From: Pomphorhynchus laevis
Lineage: Eukaryota > Acanthocephala > Palaeacanthocephala > Echinorhynchida > Pomphorhynchidae
Direction of reading: 5' to 3'
DNA: 64,000 nt
NCBI GenBank assembly: GCA_012934845.2
Contig: WNNJ02002381.1
Location: 62,001 to 126,000 of the forward strand
How positions within the stretch are numbered: the first letter of the stretch is position 1; each line of letters begins with the position of its first letter. Of the stretch, positions 32,440-43,800 are shown one piece after another. A program made the translations under genes and the position numbers. The notes below the pieces were generated by a model. That model saw only the letters and a list, made by a program, of their open reading frames with translations, did not search any database and had not been told where the DNA came from.

Positions 32440-32780
32440 AGGATTTCATTGGAAGTCGACAATATATTGAAAACTGCCGTCGGTACTTAACTGAACTACC
32501 ATCAACGATCAGTATACTATTCGTCACTACTAGACGTCATAGATGACCGGCAACGCTAATCAGTAGTATGATCCATCTCGATGACGTTTCGGTTGCCTGA
32601 CTTTTGAAAAAGAGTATCAAGAATGTTAATCAAAGAAGTTATCAAGTATCTTTAATGTAAAACCTTTAAGATATGTGTGCCGAATCATTTCAAAGATTCA
32701 ACGAACGACGCGATGCAGCAATAAATGAATCGCCTGATATGGATAGAGAGGGTCTGATAAGCTAGTTTCCTGTTTACGTG
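32440..32780 (-). repeat. family D repeat, left arm (inverted to 34430-34745)
   Basis: Reverse complement of 34430-34745 over about 310 bp: AATATATTGAAAACTGCCGTCGGTACTTAA on + here and its complement order there. Contains the D ribozyme-like core (see 32505-32620). A third, + oriented, partial copy is at 32820-32990. Confidence 0.75.
32505..32620 (-). ncRNA. split-order hammerhead relic (family D, copy 1)
   Basis: Read on minus: GGCAAC-C-GAA-ACGUCAU ... AUACUA-CUGAUUA-GC-GUUGCC ... AUGACGU-C-UAGUAG. Helix III (ACGUCAU/AUGACGU), helix I (AUACUA/UAGUAG, five pairs) and helix II (GUUGCC/GGCAAC) are all present, but the catalytic strand lies within the loop of helix III. The core has G8 changed (CUGAUUA), so it is inactive. 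Confidence 0.5.
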
Positions 32781-32819
32781 TGTTTTTTTGCCACTAGAAC
32801 TTAAGTAATTTATAGAAAA

Positions 32820-32990
32820 TGCTCATTTTCAAAGGTCACACAAACAGCCGAAACGTCATCGATATATCTCATACTACTAATGTGTGATGCCGGTCATATC
32901 TGACGTCTAGTAGTGACGAATCATATGCTGATAGTTGAGTATAGTCAAGTTAATTACCGACAACACTTTTCAATATAATACGGCATTTCG
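32820..32990 (+). repeat. family D repeat, partial copy 2
   Basis: GCCGAAACGTCATCGATATATC ... GTCATATCTGACGTCTAGTAGTG. Helix III has changed to ACGUCA/UGACGU plus GAUAU/AUAUC, that is, both strands changed while staying paired. The catalytic strand is eroded (CUAAUGU). Confidence 0.6.
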
Positions 32991-33157
32991 ATGGAATCCT
33001 GGACCGTTGTTATCAAGCATCTTTGATGCAACATCATATATATAACTAATTATATATAATAGAGTAGAATTTAATAGCTGCGGGATGGGATCCATATATG
33101 ATCCCAGCTGCAAATCCATATATAAAAAAGTTTGAGAAATAAATAACACAATAATTT

Positions 33158-33195
33158 GATTTGATAAAGATCCAAGTGAGGATCGAAACGTTGTC
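33158..33195 (+). ncRNA. hammerhead-like relic (Penelope type)
   Basis: UUGAUAA-A-GAUCC-AAGUGA-GGAUC-GAAACGUUGUC. Helix II is a perfect five pairs; GAAACG and a following GUC fit the short-helix-III type, but the first core strand is mutated (UUGAUAA for CUGAUGA). Confidence 0.4.
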
Positions 33196-33219
33196 GAAAT
33201 AAACAATTTGTCTCTGGTC

Positions 33220-34015
33220 TTCGTTATCACTCTTAGATGATCTGATGATAGCCGGCAGTCCTCATCAGTAGGGTAAACTACCATCAGTCGTTTTGGTCAC
33301 CTTGTGATATATTTGAAAGAAATCTTCAAGAATTCGTTGACGTAGTAGCATCGGCATAGCCTCTTTAAACAAACCACGTGCTTTCCGGATCATCCTAATT
33401 TATTCGGCAGGAAATTTTATTGCTGTCGTTGCTTGCTTTCCACAGGATCCTTTGAGGATACATTATTATAATTTAAAAGTTTTATTGTTCACACTGAGCT
33501 CCGGGAGCCTACAAGCTACAGTTTTATATTCAAGAATTATACCAAAAGCCGGAGTTCAATTACTAGCAGAGCATATTTTGTTATCACTCCTAGACAATAT
33601 GATGGTAGCCGGCAGCCCTCACCAATAGGTGAACTACCATCAGTCGTTTCGGTCACCTTGTGATATATTTAAAAGACATCTCCAAGAATTCGTTGACGTA
33701 GTAGCATGGGCATAGCCTCTTTAAACAAACCACGTGCTTTCCGGATCATCCTAACTTATTCAGCAGAAAATTTTATTGCTGTCATTGCTCGCTTTTATCA
33801 CAGGATACTTCGACGATACATTTTTATAATTTAAAAGTAGAACTGTGATCCAGGAGCCTACTACAAACTACCGTTTTATATCAAGAATTTCACCAAAAGC
33901 CGGAGTTCAGTTACTAGCAGAACAGATTTCGTTATTACTCCTAGACGAGCCGATGGTAGCTGGCAACACTCATCAGTAGGGTGAACTACCATCAATCGTT
34001 TCGGCTACCTTGTGA
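33220..34015 (-). repeat. 352-356-bp tandem repeat, about 2.2 units (family E)
   Basis: GGTCACCTTGTGATAT-type landmark at 33295, 33651 and 34003 (as GGCTACCTTGTGATAG), giving periods 356 and 352. Each boundary carries a ribozyme-like core on the minus strand, and the bodies are 80-90% alike (GAATTCGTTGACGTAGTAGC, CCACGTGCTTTCCGGATCAT). Shares the core layout with family D, so the two are sister families. No ORF; the minus frame at 32970-33284 is chance. Confidence 0.8.
33940..34008 (-). ncRNA. split-order hammerhead, best preserved (family E, copy 3)
   Basis: Read on minus: GAA (34002-34000), helix III ACGA-uu-GAUGGUAG (33999-33986), then UUCACC-CUA-CUGAUGA (core 33976-33970), GUGUUGCC, then helix III return CUACCAUC-ggc-UCGU, cleavage base C (33944) and helix I return UAGG. 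Helix I (CCUA/UAGG) and helix III (8+4 pairs) are perfect and all core bases are intact. Because CUGAUGA sits in the loop of helix III, a canonical unknotted fold needs the CUGAUGA strand of the adjoining tandem unit. Helix II is not convincing here. Copies at 33263 and 33630 each have core changes. Confidence 0.45.
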
Positions 34016-34022
34016 TAGGTCA

Positions 34023-34330
34023 CAAGGTGACTTTCGCATTAAAAACCAGCTACAGAATCCTTCTTTTATGACATCCAATTCCATACACCCTGACTACCAA
34101 CGGCACCATTGCCACAACCGTTTTCGTTTCGCCCGCTTTCTGCCACATATTGGTATCCCCGGACTCGTCAGAAGGTTGACTACAACTCTTGCGTTTTCGA
34201 AATTTGACTCATTCGAAATTCTAGCTATCACTCTCCGTACTTGGCTTGAGCTCTTGACTGCTAGGCTACGAATCCATGACTATTAGATTTCACATAGTAT
34301 ATGAAACCTTCTATCATGATCTCCAGAAAA
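34023..34330 (-). repeat. diverged family B copy
   Basis: Reverse complement matches 4841-5283 in blocks, including the ribozyme: CUGACGA, GUCCG/CGGGC, GAAACGAAAACGG...CCGUU, GUC, AGGGU. It abuts family E at the shared word CACCTTGTGA, which suggests recombination there. The + frame 33981-34286 is chance. Confidence 0.75.
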
Positions 34331-34429
34331 CTGCATTGTTCTAGATGCTCTCTGGTATCTCGATCCCATAAAAGAGCATTTCCGATAAATTGCTTAAGTT
34401 CCAGTGGCAAAAAGCTTGTAAACTGGAAA

Positions 34430-34745
34430 CTAGCTTATCAGACCATCTCTATCCATATCAGACGTTTCATTTATTGCTACATCGCGTTGTTCGTTGGATT
34501 TTTGAAATGATCTGGAAAACATATCTTAAAGGTTGCATCAAAGATGCTTGATAACATGTTTGATTAACATCCTTGATGATATTTTTCAAAAGTCAGGCAG
34601 CCGAAATGTCATAGAAATGGGGCTCATACTACTGTTGAGCGTCGTTGTCATCTATAACGTCTAGTAGTGACGACTATTATGCTGGTAGTTGAGTGTATTC
34701 TAGTTAAGTACCGACGGCAGTTTTCAATATATTGCCGCAAACCAA
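34430..34745 (+). repeat. family D repeat, right arm, copy 3
   Basis: Carries GCCGAAATGTCATAGA ... UCUAUAACGU-C-UAGUAG; helix III here is AUGUCAUAGA/UCUAUAACGU with nine of ten pairs, again changed on both strands relative to copy 1. Core reads CUGUUGA (inactive). With 32440-32780 it brackets families E and B in a large inverted arrangement. Confidence 0.65.
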
Positions 34746-35652
34746 TAAATTGTCGAGGATTAACCATTGGCAAGAATTATTTTTCAAGACATTTCGCTCT
34801 TTCTCGGGCTTTTACGATTGTGTATATTATCTCTCTAAGTTTTTTAAGTATATTTATTGGATACCGTTGTCTCGGATCTGATTCCATTAAATGCAGATTA
34901 CAGCTCTAGAATATGATATTACCAGTAAGCCTAACCCTTCGGAAACAACAAAACTACTTGTTATCCAGGTATTGCCTTTATATACAGGTACATGTTTATC
35001 GAGTAATTTAAATAGAAATACAATAATTTACATAATTTATCGCGATTAAAAGTGTAAAGTCTATAGACATTTGATCGAAGAGCACGAGTGCTTTTAGAAA
35101 ATATTTAGTCTAATAAAAGATGCAAATTTGAAAAAATCCAAATTTTCACATAAAATCCGTTACAAATAATTATATTTTAAAACTATTTTGCGGTTTAAGA
35201 CTGCAAACACTTTTAGAATAAAATATTTAGAATTTTACATATTCGTAGTATATTCATAGATGTCGTTATCATGATGATCCTTGAAAACCAGACAAAATGA
35301 TGCTTGACCAAAAACACGTTGTTATGAGTTTCTAGCAGATAGGCATTTATTGAGCATCACACGAATCTTTGTCAAATCATACAGTTAATTTGCTCTGTAT
35401 GAAATGTAAATTTGATCAATTTAATCGGCATAGAAATCTTGAAAGAATTTTGAGCTCTTTGAAAAGTGCCCACTTTCGGAGACAGTACGAATCGCACATG
35501 TGTAGTTGATATATTAGGTATTTATTATTCGTATTTCTTATCAATTTTTAAGGCCTTAAGTTTTATTCACAAAGTTAGATAGCGCATGTGTTTCTTTTAT
35601 CCATTTATTGCCTTACAAATAATAAGTGATATAAGTTTACAAAATCGTCATT

Positions 35653-35723
35653 ATGAGACTAGGCATCAATAAACTCGAATTTGTTAAGCATTTATTACAG
35701 TCTAATGACATCAAGCGGTTGGC
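35653..35723 (+). CDS. possible first exon
   Basis: ATG frame MRLGINKLEFVKHLLQSNDI-KRL ending on a GTAAAA donor in phase 2; the frame meets TAA two bases into the intron, as expected for a real exon end. No downstream exon placed. Confidence 0.28.
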
Positions 35724-36440
35724 GTAAAAGAGTTTCTGCTCTCCGCTTACAAACAGATAACAGCTAAAACATTTATTGGTATAAATTCACAATGAAAACT
35801 GAGATATTTCCATTTTCTATCGTTACCGTGACTTTAAACGGATCCTCTTTCGTCACAAATCAGCTTTCCTAAAAACGGGACGTAGTTGAACCCTCGAACA
35901 TTGTGAGTTACGTTTTCAAATTCAAATCACCCAATTGATTTTAATCCTATATTAGTTATCGATAATCCCATTAATAAAATTCGTTAAGAACACCGTTTAT
36001 AGAATTCGTTTTTGAATCAAGAATTTATGAAGAATTCGTGTAAATTTTGGATGATTTCTAAAAATTGAAGGTCATGAATTACACGCCCTTCTGTAATGAT
36101 CTTACTGAGTTAGCTATATATCATAAATAGATATTATTCATCCGACTAATACCATTCACAGATAAGTTATTACGACGTTTTAATCCTGTCAACTTTGCGG
36201 ATGGTAACGTGCAAGCAGGTAACTTCGTTTAAGTTAATTTTGATTAAAATTTGTTAATACAAAACATCAACAGACTTTTGAATTTTACAAAACGAATATT
36301 CGATTGAATTAACATCGATTTACTGAGCTTAATTCGAAGATCGGAAACATAATATTTATAAAAAATAATTTCCACATAATAAAATCAACTTTGTAAATCG
36401 AAGAGAAGGGTGAACACGCAATATTTTTCTATAAAAAATA

Positions 36441-36641
36441 TTGCGTGATATTATAAAAATATATTTAAAAAATGTCGAAACGTTAAATGTAAGCCAGGGT
36501 CAGCGGCTAATGAGACTTATCCAGGCTGATTATTACCGTCCTGCTGTATCAAAGATAGGAACAATACCTGTGAGGATAATATCGTGCCACAATCAGAAAA
36601 ATAAAAATATAATACAATTTTTCTATTTAAACTATAAATAA
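36441..36641 (+). CDS. possible exon (unrecognised)
   Basis: Open frame without ATG: NVETLNVSQGQRLMRLIQAD then YYRPAVSKIGTIPVRIISCH. Markedly less AT-rich than the flanks, with an acceptor-like AAATGTAAG in the middle. Probably part of a host exon or an old element; family unknown. Confidence 0.28.
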   Translation: MRDIIKIYLKNVETLNVSQGQRLMRLIQADYYRPAVSKIGTIPVRIISCHNQKNKNIIQFFYLNYK

Positions 36642-37103
36642 TTTTATAAAATTAAAATAATTAATAACTACTTTTTATTATTAAATTAATAAATTATTAA
36701 ATTACTTTTTTAATTTTTTTAAAGAAATTACACCATAAGTATTGTGAACAAAAAATAAATTATAAATGCGTTATTTAAATTCTTCGACTAACTCAATAAA
36801 AGGTATCTGACTACCTTTCTGTCACTAAATTACATCTAATTAAAAAATATTTTAATTTACATTTAATTAATTTTGTAATTAATATTATTTTATTATCTGA
36901 TTTATATATGATTAAAATAAAGTAAAGCTATAATTTAATTAATATATGATCAAAATAGTTAAAAATATATGATAAAAATATAGGCTAATTAATTTACATT
37001 TTATCGATTCTATAACTATTATAATTAATTAAATTAATTCGATTAATTTATAATCTGATTTAATGTATATGATTAAAATAGGGTAAAACTATATGATTAT
37101 TAT

Positions 37104-38285
37104 ATGTCGACTTCCAAGAGAGCTGAAGCTCGTAAGGAAGCATCACATCGAATAAAAAAAAACAGAAAAAACGTAAAAAAACATCAAGAGTTCACGATGT
37201 CAAGCTTTAGGCGTTCTTTGAATTGCACAGCAGAAGAGCTGTTGATTACACCAGGTGATAATCCATTCCATCGTTTACAGACGCGATCCATCACTGTCGT
37301 GCAATTTGTTCGATGTTTTGAGCGATGCTTCAAACATAGATCGTGTCCACGTAACATTGAGGATTCACGAAGACAGAACAGCTGCTTACACGGATGGTTA
37401 GGCACGCGCAGCGACATCCACACTAGTGTAAGATCTGCAATCAACAGATCGCATTCAATAGATCTTATACCCAACGTCTCTAGTCTAACTGGATAAGGAA
37501 TGGAGCGAGTTGCCGGAACCAAGTGCGTGGCTCTTCTAAAATGTTGTCAAATTCACTCAATTCTGATTTCAGTTGAGGATGTGTCGCGTGAGATGCATAG
37601 AGCATATGTGATTTTAAGATACTCGGATATACAATGCGTAAAGCCTTTGGCTCAAGTCGTCTAACGTTTCGATTAAGAAATCCTAAAATTCTACGGCATT
37701 TTGCAATAATCGCAGAAGAATGAAGACGAGATTTTAAATTGGAGGAGATAACAACACCTAGATCAGTAAAGTGATTTACTGCTTCGATAACTGTTGAGCT
37801 GAATTGATAAGAAGGGAAGGTAATCGGGATTGACCAATTCTCATATGTCGACATTTACTAACATTGATTACTAAGCCGTGTGATGAACACCAACTACTAA
37901 CTTTATCCAAATCTGATTGTAGTAGGGGAGAGCTAGAACAACCACGAAATAAAGGCCACCACAGTTTGATGTCATCGGCGTATAATAGGCACTGGCATGT
38001 AACATTTTCAGCGATTTCGTTGATGTAGATATTAAACAAAGTGGGACTAAGGATACAACCTTGTGGAACACCTTGAGTGAGATAAAACCATTCAGAAAGA
38101 GACTCACCAACTCGCACAGCAAATGAACGTCTACTCAAGAATTCACGTATCCAGAGACAAACGTGCTTTGAGAATCCGTAATTTCCAAGTTTCCACAGTA
38201 AAATTGGATGAACGACCCGATCAAAAGCTTTAATGATAGAAATAATTTTATTAATTCTATTTTTAAAATTTACATATTTGAGCAT
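37104..38285 (-). mobile_element. 5'-truncated CR1-type LINE
   Basis: Minus strand: RT from palm to the 3' end. Motifs FDRVVHPILLWKLGNYG, TQGVPQGCILSPTLFNIYIN, LLYADDIKLWW (YADD, motif C), then FTDLGVVISSNLKSRLHSSA and a thumb/C-terminal region ending in WNGLSPGVINSSS. Frameshifts near 37780 and 37500 split it in three. The 3' end (37104-37140) folds as a GAGCT-TC-AGCTC hairpin followed by TATAATAATCAT, resembling the hairpin plus AAT tail of the intact CR1. A sister copy with the same end is at 53550-54390. The + frame 37104-37496 is a shadow. Confidence 0.8.
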
Positions 38286-38667
38286 ATACTATTAAATATA
38301 TGTATTATTATATACTATTAAATATATATACTAGTAAATAGCATATACTATTATTTATATCTAATAAACCAAAGTTATAAAAAATTTCATCTGTTCAAAT
38401 CTACTCTTCTAGTCTTTTAGTTATCGAACAAGACTCAACAGCGTTTATTTAATTTTGTTTATATCCAAAATCCTCTCAGAATACTTTTAAAACGCTAAAG
38501 TTAGTAGAATTTCTTTTGATGTGATTAACAATTAGGACGTTAACCTTATACCTTATGATGCAAAAATTGATCACATAAAAGCTGATTATAAAAGCTGATT
38601 ATATTTCTTCTGATTAAAAAATTAATCAAGAGGATAACGAACAACATAATATTATCTGCCATATTTA

Positions 38668-39018
38668 CTAGCCAGCGTTGTACCCGGAACTTAACACACA
38701 AGACAATCTAGAGGCAGTGACAACATATTTAGGTAATCGATTCCGAAAGTTAATATTCGAAATAATCTCCAAAGTTTTGACATTTGTCACGGTGAAAATT
38801 AAATAATGAGCCACCTTATGCCTTTGCAACACGAATGATCGCACAGCTACAACACTGCTAGGATATCCTTCAAAATTATGAACAATGAGCCACAGAGATA
38901 ATCGAGGCATTAAATCGAATCGCGATGGAGCATAAAGGCATTTAAAATACGATAAAATATTCTCGCATCGGCCGCTTACCAAACATCGACAACTTATCAA
39001 ACATCGACCGCTTAGCAA
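38668..39018 (-). mobile_element. CR1-type LINE 3' remnant
   Basis: Minus-strand frame contains LSLWLIVHNFEGYPSSVVAV and INFRNRLPKYVVTASRL, corresponding to the ...LEMLCIWHMSNDVVGYPTDV and INMWNSLPEEVVAAPSL stretches near the C terminus of the intact CR1 ORF2 in this window. Only the last 110 or so codons; decayed. Confidence 0.5.
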
Positions 39019-39029
39019 ACCTTATCCTT

Positions 39030-39890
39030 TAACGTCATGCAATACGCCGATGACATTTTCATCTATGCTCATGCACCCGCACATCGCATACACGATATCG
39101 GCATTTATGCCTCCAACTGTATTTCTTCTATCTACAAACGTCTCTTCCATCTTCATCTCGTTATAAGCCCGGACAAGTCCAAAAAATATGGATCCTTACC
39201 CGTCAACAAAACTTATCTCCTCCCCCTATATATTTTGTCTAATCAATCATCCCCATGGTCCACAATCTCACTTTTTTAGGCTTCCATTTCGATGATCACC
39301 TTTCTTTTAAACCCTTCGTCCGTGACAAGGTCCACTCGTCCAACTTTAATTCTCCGTGACATCCGCCGTATCAGCCCCCTTATCGACATCCGTTCTTGTA
39401 TGTATCTTCTTTCATCGCTTCCCTTCCCTTAAATCGATTGTTGCCTCAGCCTTTTCACCAATTCTCCAAAATTCATCATCCTACCCTACAACACATCATC
39501 AACTTCGACATTCGAGTGCTCCTACGTCTCAGTCGCTTCGACCACACATCAAAATATCTTGCCCAACTATTCTGGCCCACCATTTACATCTGCATCTAAC
39601 TTCGCCTTCTCGTAATTTTTCGTCTGATCGCTGTCGGCTCCCCATCGTTCATCAACCTCGCTTTCTTAGATGACACTCGTCCCACCTTTATCTATCGCTG
39701 CGTTCGCGCCATTCCCTCTTATTCCACGTTCCCAATTACTCCAACAACTACGGTCTCCGATTTTTCGTCGTCGTCGCCCTTCTCGTCTAGAATCAGTTCA
39801 CGCTTGACGTCCGCGGCGCTCCCTTATTTATCACATTCAAATACTGTCTCCGTTCCCACCTTCTCGACACGTGATTTAGATTTTTGTTTA
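39030..39890 (+). mobile_element. L2/CR1-like LINE fragment (plus copy)
   Basis: Begins at the RT catalytic block MQYADDIFIYAHAPAHRIHD, followed in shifted frames by SSIYKRLFHLHLVISPDKSK and a Ser/Pro/His-rich C-terminal part, ending near 39880 with TTATTTCGTGGTCATGTAAGCG. Same family as the minus copy at 40860-44640 (for example LLPQPFHQFSKIHHPT in both). The two lie tail to tail, about 1 kb apart. 5'-truncated and frameshifted. Confidence 0.75.
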
Positions 39891-40630
39891 TTTTATTTCG
39901 TGGTCATGTAAGCGTGCGCCGTCACGCATTTGCCACGTGAAAATAAATCCTTTTTTACGCAGAGTCGAGAGCCGAGTCTTAGGAAGACTCGGAATCAGAA
40001 AGATCATATCGTTAATAGTAAACTTTCGGAAGAGCTGTTGGTATATACATAAACAGTATTTACAAATATAAGCGAATTCTAGTGTATAGCACATTATCCT
40101 ATTTGAGCAAAATTTTCCATTAAAACCGTCAAGAGAAAATTTCATTATACATGCTTACTTTTTTTATTACCAAGCTTCCAAATGCTCGGGAATTCAACGG
40201 CAGGCGTAAATTGGATATAACCATCCAGTAAGAGTTGCTTCAAATCCAAATTCGATACACGCGAACGAAACGCTGCCGTTTCTATTAAGGCGAAACGTTT
40301 CTGCAGGATAAACGACAAGGATTGCTCTCTAGTAAGATAAGCTAATTTCGAGAACGAAACCTTGCGGAAGAAGCAAAAAAGAATTTAAGGAAATTCTATT
40401 TTATTCTATCAATTCGCTCAAAATTCCGAATAGACAAATTCTGCCAAATAGCAGTTAACCCATATGTAACCATTGGAAGAAACAATTTAAAAATATTTAA
40501 TGGCTGTAGGATAGTCTGTTGAAGGTAAAAGATTGACCGAACTCATATAAGAAACAACCTCACTAGCAATTGTATCAAAATGATTAGTAAAACTTAACTT
40601 AGAGAACAGATTAAAACCAAGATAGCAGAT
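39891..40630. other. unassigned spacer between LINE copies
   Basis: No gene. Contains GCGAAACGTTTCTGCAGG at 40282 but no hammerhead partner strand. Possibly the untranslated tail of the LINE fragment at 40631. Confidence 0.4.
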
Positions 40631-40858
40631 TTACGTACACATTTGCAAACTCATACCGTCATAGGTAAAAACATTATTTCGTGGTAAAATAAAACCCCCT
40701 CGGAATTTTACCACTTTTGTTTTTGCTAGATTAACCAGCAAACCATTCGCCATATAATACAGTTTGAGCCTACCCAATGCTGAACTCAAATCGCCGTTTT
40801 TGGACGAATATATAACCAGATCATCGGCATATAAAAGACAAGAATAGTTAGATTCGCT
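40631..40858 (-). mobile_element. RT fragment of another LINE
   Basis: Minus frame: CLLYADDLVIYSSKNGDLSS, then ALGRLKLYYMANGLLVNLAK and TKVVKFRGG. The palm motif C and following helix differ from both CR1 and L2-like copies here, so this is a third lineage. It joins the 3' end of the L2-like minus copy at about 40858 (after ATCACATTCAA), where the two L2-like copies stop matching each other. Confidence 0.65.
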
Positions 40859-43800
40859 TATACGTATTGCCAGATTGAATGTGATAAAAGAGGGAGAGCG
40901 GCGGACATCTAAAGGGAGCTGATTCCAGGCGAGTGGGGCGACGACGAGGAAGGATCGGAGACCGTAGTTGTTGGAGTAATTGGGAACGTGGAGTAAGATG
41001 GAATGACGGGAACGCAGCAATAGAGATGTGAGGTGAGTGTAGTTTAAGAAAGGAAAGCCGGTGAATGATGGGGAGTCGACAGCGATGAGACGAAAAGTTA
41101 CGAAAATAAGGCGAAGTTGAATGCGGATGTAGATGGTGGGTCATTAAAATTGGGCAAGATATGTAGATGTATGTTTGTTGCGACGGAGACGTAGGAGCAG
41201 TCGAACGGCGGTGTTGATGATGCGTTGTAGGGGTGGGATGATGGATTTTAGAGAATTGGTGAAAAGGCTGAGGCAGTAATCGATGTAAGGGAATGGAAGC
41301 GATGAAAGACGATACATACAAGAACGGAAGTCGATAAGGAGGCGGATATGGCGGATGCCACAGAGAATTAAGTTAGACGAGCGTATCTTGTCACGGACGA
41401 AGGGTTTAAGGAAAATGTGATCATCGAAATGGAAGCCTAAGAAAATGAGATTGCGAACTATTGGATGATTGATGAGGAAAAATATACAGTGGTAGGATAT
41501 ATGTTTTGTTGATGGAGAAAATCTATGTTATTTTAAACTTGTCAGGGTTTAGAACGAGATAAAGATGGGATATACGTTTGTAGATAGAATAAATACAGTT
41601 AGAGGCATAAATGCCAATATAGTGTATGCAATTGGTGGGTGCATGATCATAGATGAAGACGTCATCGGCGTATTGCATGACGTTAAAGGAGTAAAGCTTG
41701 AAAACCGGAGAGAGATTGCTGAACCTTGTGAATCTCTGCAGGAAATAGGGATGAGAGGTAATTATGATGAATTAGAACATACGCGGAAAGAACGGTCGGA
41801 TAGTTATAAGGCAAATCCTGCTACAGAGGAGGAAGAAAAGCCGTAATCATAACGAAGACGAGAAGGGAGGATGAAGAGGTCGACGATGTCGAAGGCGAAG
41901 GAGAGGTCAAAGGAGATGAAAAAACTATATAGAGCCTTGTCACGAGAAATGAGTAGGTCATTGAAACTTTCATGCATGCGATTTCTTTGGACTGATTAGA
42001 GCGGAAAACGGATTGAAAATGAGAGTACAGATTGGATGACGAGAGATAAATGTTGATCTGTATTAAGATGATGCGTTCTAAGAGCTAAGAAAAAATGAGA
42101 TGAGTGAAATGAGCAATAGCCAGCATGGAGCAGGGGTCGAGCGATTGCTTTTTAAGGAGGGGACGAACGATGGCGGATTTTCAGTGTGAAAGGAAGATAC
42201 GACTGCGGATGGACCAGTAAAACACGGTAGTGAGAAAAGAGGATATCAATGAGCAAATTGATTTAAATATGAGGGTAGGCAGGAGATCGGTAGATGAGGT
42301 TTTATCGGGCAAGGACTTGAGGACAGATGATACTTCGGCAGGTGATACAGGGAGAAGATAGAAGAGTTCCGTGATGATGAGGCGAGGCGGATAAGAGTGT
42401 GATGGAATGGATTCGGGGGTGTGAGAGAGCAACGTGGATACTTTGATCTAGAGAAATGACGAATAATCATGGGGATTGTTGTTGTGAGACAAAGTGGAGC
42501 GAGAAAGAATTACATTAAAAGTATGCCAGAGAGACTTAGAGTTGAATGACGTGATGATTTTATGCTGTCATAAGGAGTTGCATTTGGTACGTAGTAGGTT
42601 GAGATGAAACTGGCGAAAAGCAAGATAGGAATCACGAAGATACGGAAAGGGCCAGCGAATATCACGTCTGAAAGAGTAGTGATAGACTCGAAGAGCATGT
42701 CAGATTCGACGCTTTGAGAGTACGCATTGGATGTTAAACCATGAGGCATGGTGCAAGCTACGGTTCGGGCTAGGCTTTAAGGGCAAGAGAAAATCAAGAG
42801 TGAAGGTGAGTCCACAGTAGAAAAGAAAGGCGAGATCGTGATGAGATGAAGATGCTTTTGTGGGATGGGATAGAGACGATTTGAGTAAGGCAGAGCATGG
42901 AAAGTGGAGGTCAAGATTTCTCCAAGGGCGACGAAGGATAGTAAGTGTGTGAAGCGGAGTGTGGTTGGAAGTGAGATTACGGGTGACGAGAAAGTGATCG
43001 GATAGACCAGAATCGGAGATGGACAGTGAGGTGTAGGCAGCAAAACGATCGGGGACAGCGATGATGTCGAGTGCTTCGTCGAGGATATGTGTGGGGCAGT
43101 GGAGATTAGTTTGTAATTGTAGTTGGATAGAATGTTGATGAACCGGATGGAATCCGTGGAAGAGGGGCGGTCTAGGCGGATATTGAAGTCGCCTAGAACG
43201 AGTAAAGGGATTGAGGACAAAGAACAATGAGAGAGGAGGTCAGCGAGTTTGGTAAAAAATAAGGCTGTAGGAGCTGATGAACCATGACGGTATACAATGG
43301 CGAGATCCAGAGTGATCGGGCTATAAGTACGGCAAGTGATCAATTCAAAAGAGAAAGGACTTAAATGGGGAATGATTTTGCGAAGAGACGCCGGGTGAAT
43401 GCGACAATATCGCCATGAATGGATAATTTAGAAGGGGATGAGCTTAGGGGTCGGGCGAAATAGACTAGTAAGCAACGGGAAGAGAGCAAATGGCGAATTG
43501 AGATATCGTCGGAATCCGAGTGCCGGGATTCGGTGAGGCAGAAGAGATTGATGGATTGCTTGTGAATCGGTTAAGGATTAGATCGGATTTATGAAGAATA
43601 GATCTAGTGTTGAAGAGTCCGAGGCGGAAACCGTGTGTGGTGGTGGACGTGGCTAGCGGGTAAGACACATAAAGGAGATGGAGCGCCATCGAACGGGTGT
43701 GGACAACTTGAAAATTTCCGTCGATGTTTCGGATGAAGAGAGATGTTTCGCCGTTTTCCTCGCGACGGCGTTTTTTGATGCGGGCAGAAGAGAGTTGAGC

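Larger units (their letters stand above)
34746..37103. other. AT-rich, few exon candidates
   Basis: Apart from the two candidates listed at 35653 and 36441 I see no gene. A run near 35790-35890 is open in two frames (one reads FYRYRDFKRILFRHKSAFLK) and may be an exon. No repeats recognised. Confidence 0.35.

Noticed and set aside
33981-34286. 101-aa + strand ORF
   Set aside because: Antisense of the non-coding family B ribozyme repeat.
37104-37496. 130-aa + strand ORF
   Set aside because: Antisense of the C-terminal part of a CR1-type ORF2 on the minus strand.
40282-40300. GCGAAACGTTTCTGCAGG as a ribozyme strand
   Set aside because: GAAAC present but no CUGANGA strand or pairing helices within reach.
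41565-41846. 93-aa + strand ORF
   Set aside because: Antisense of the RT motif C region (YADD) of the minus-strand L2-like LINE.
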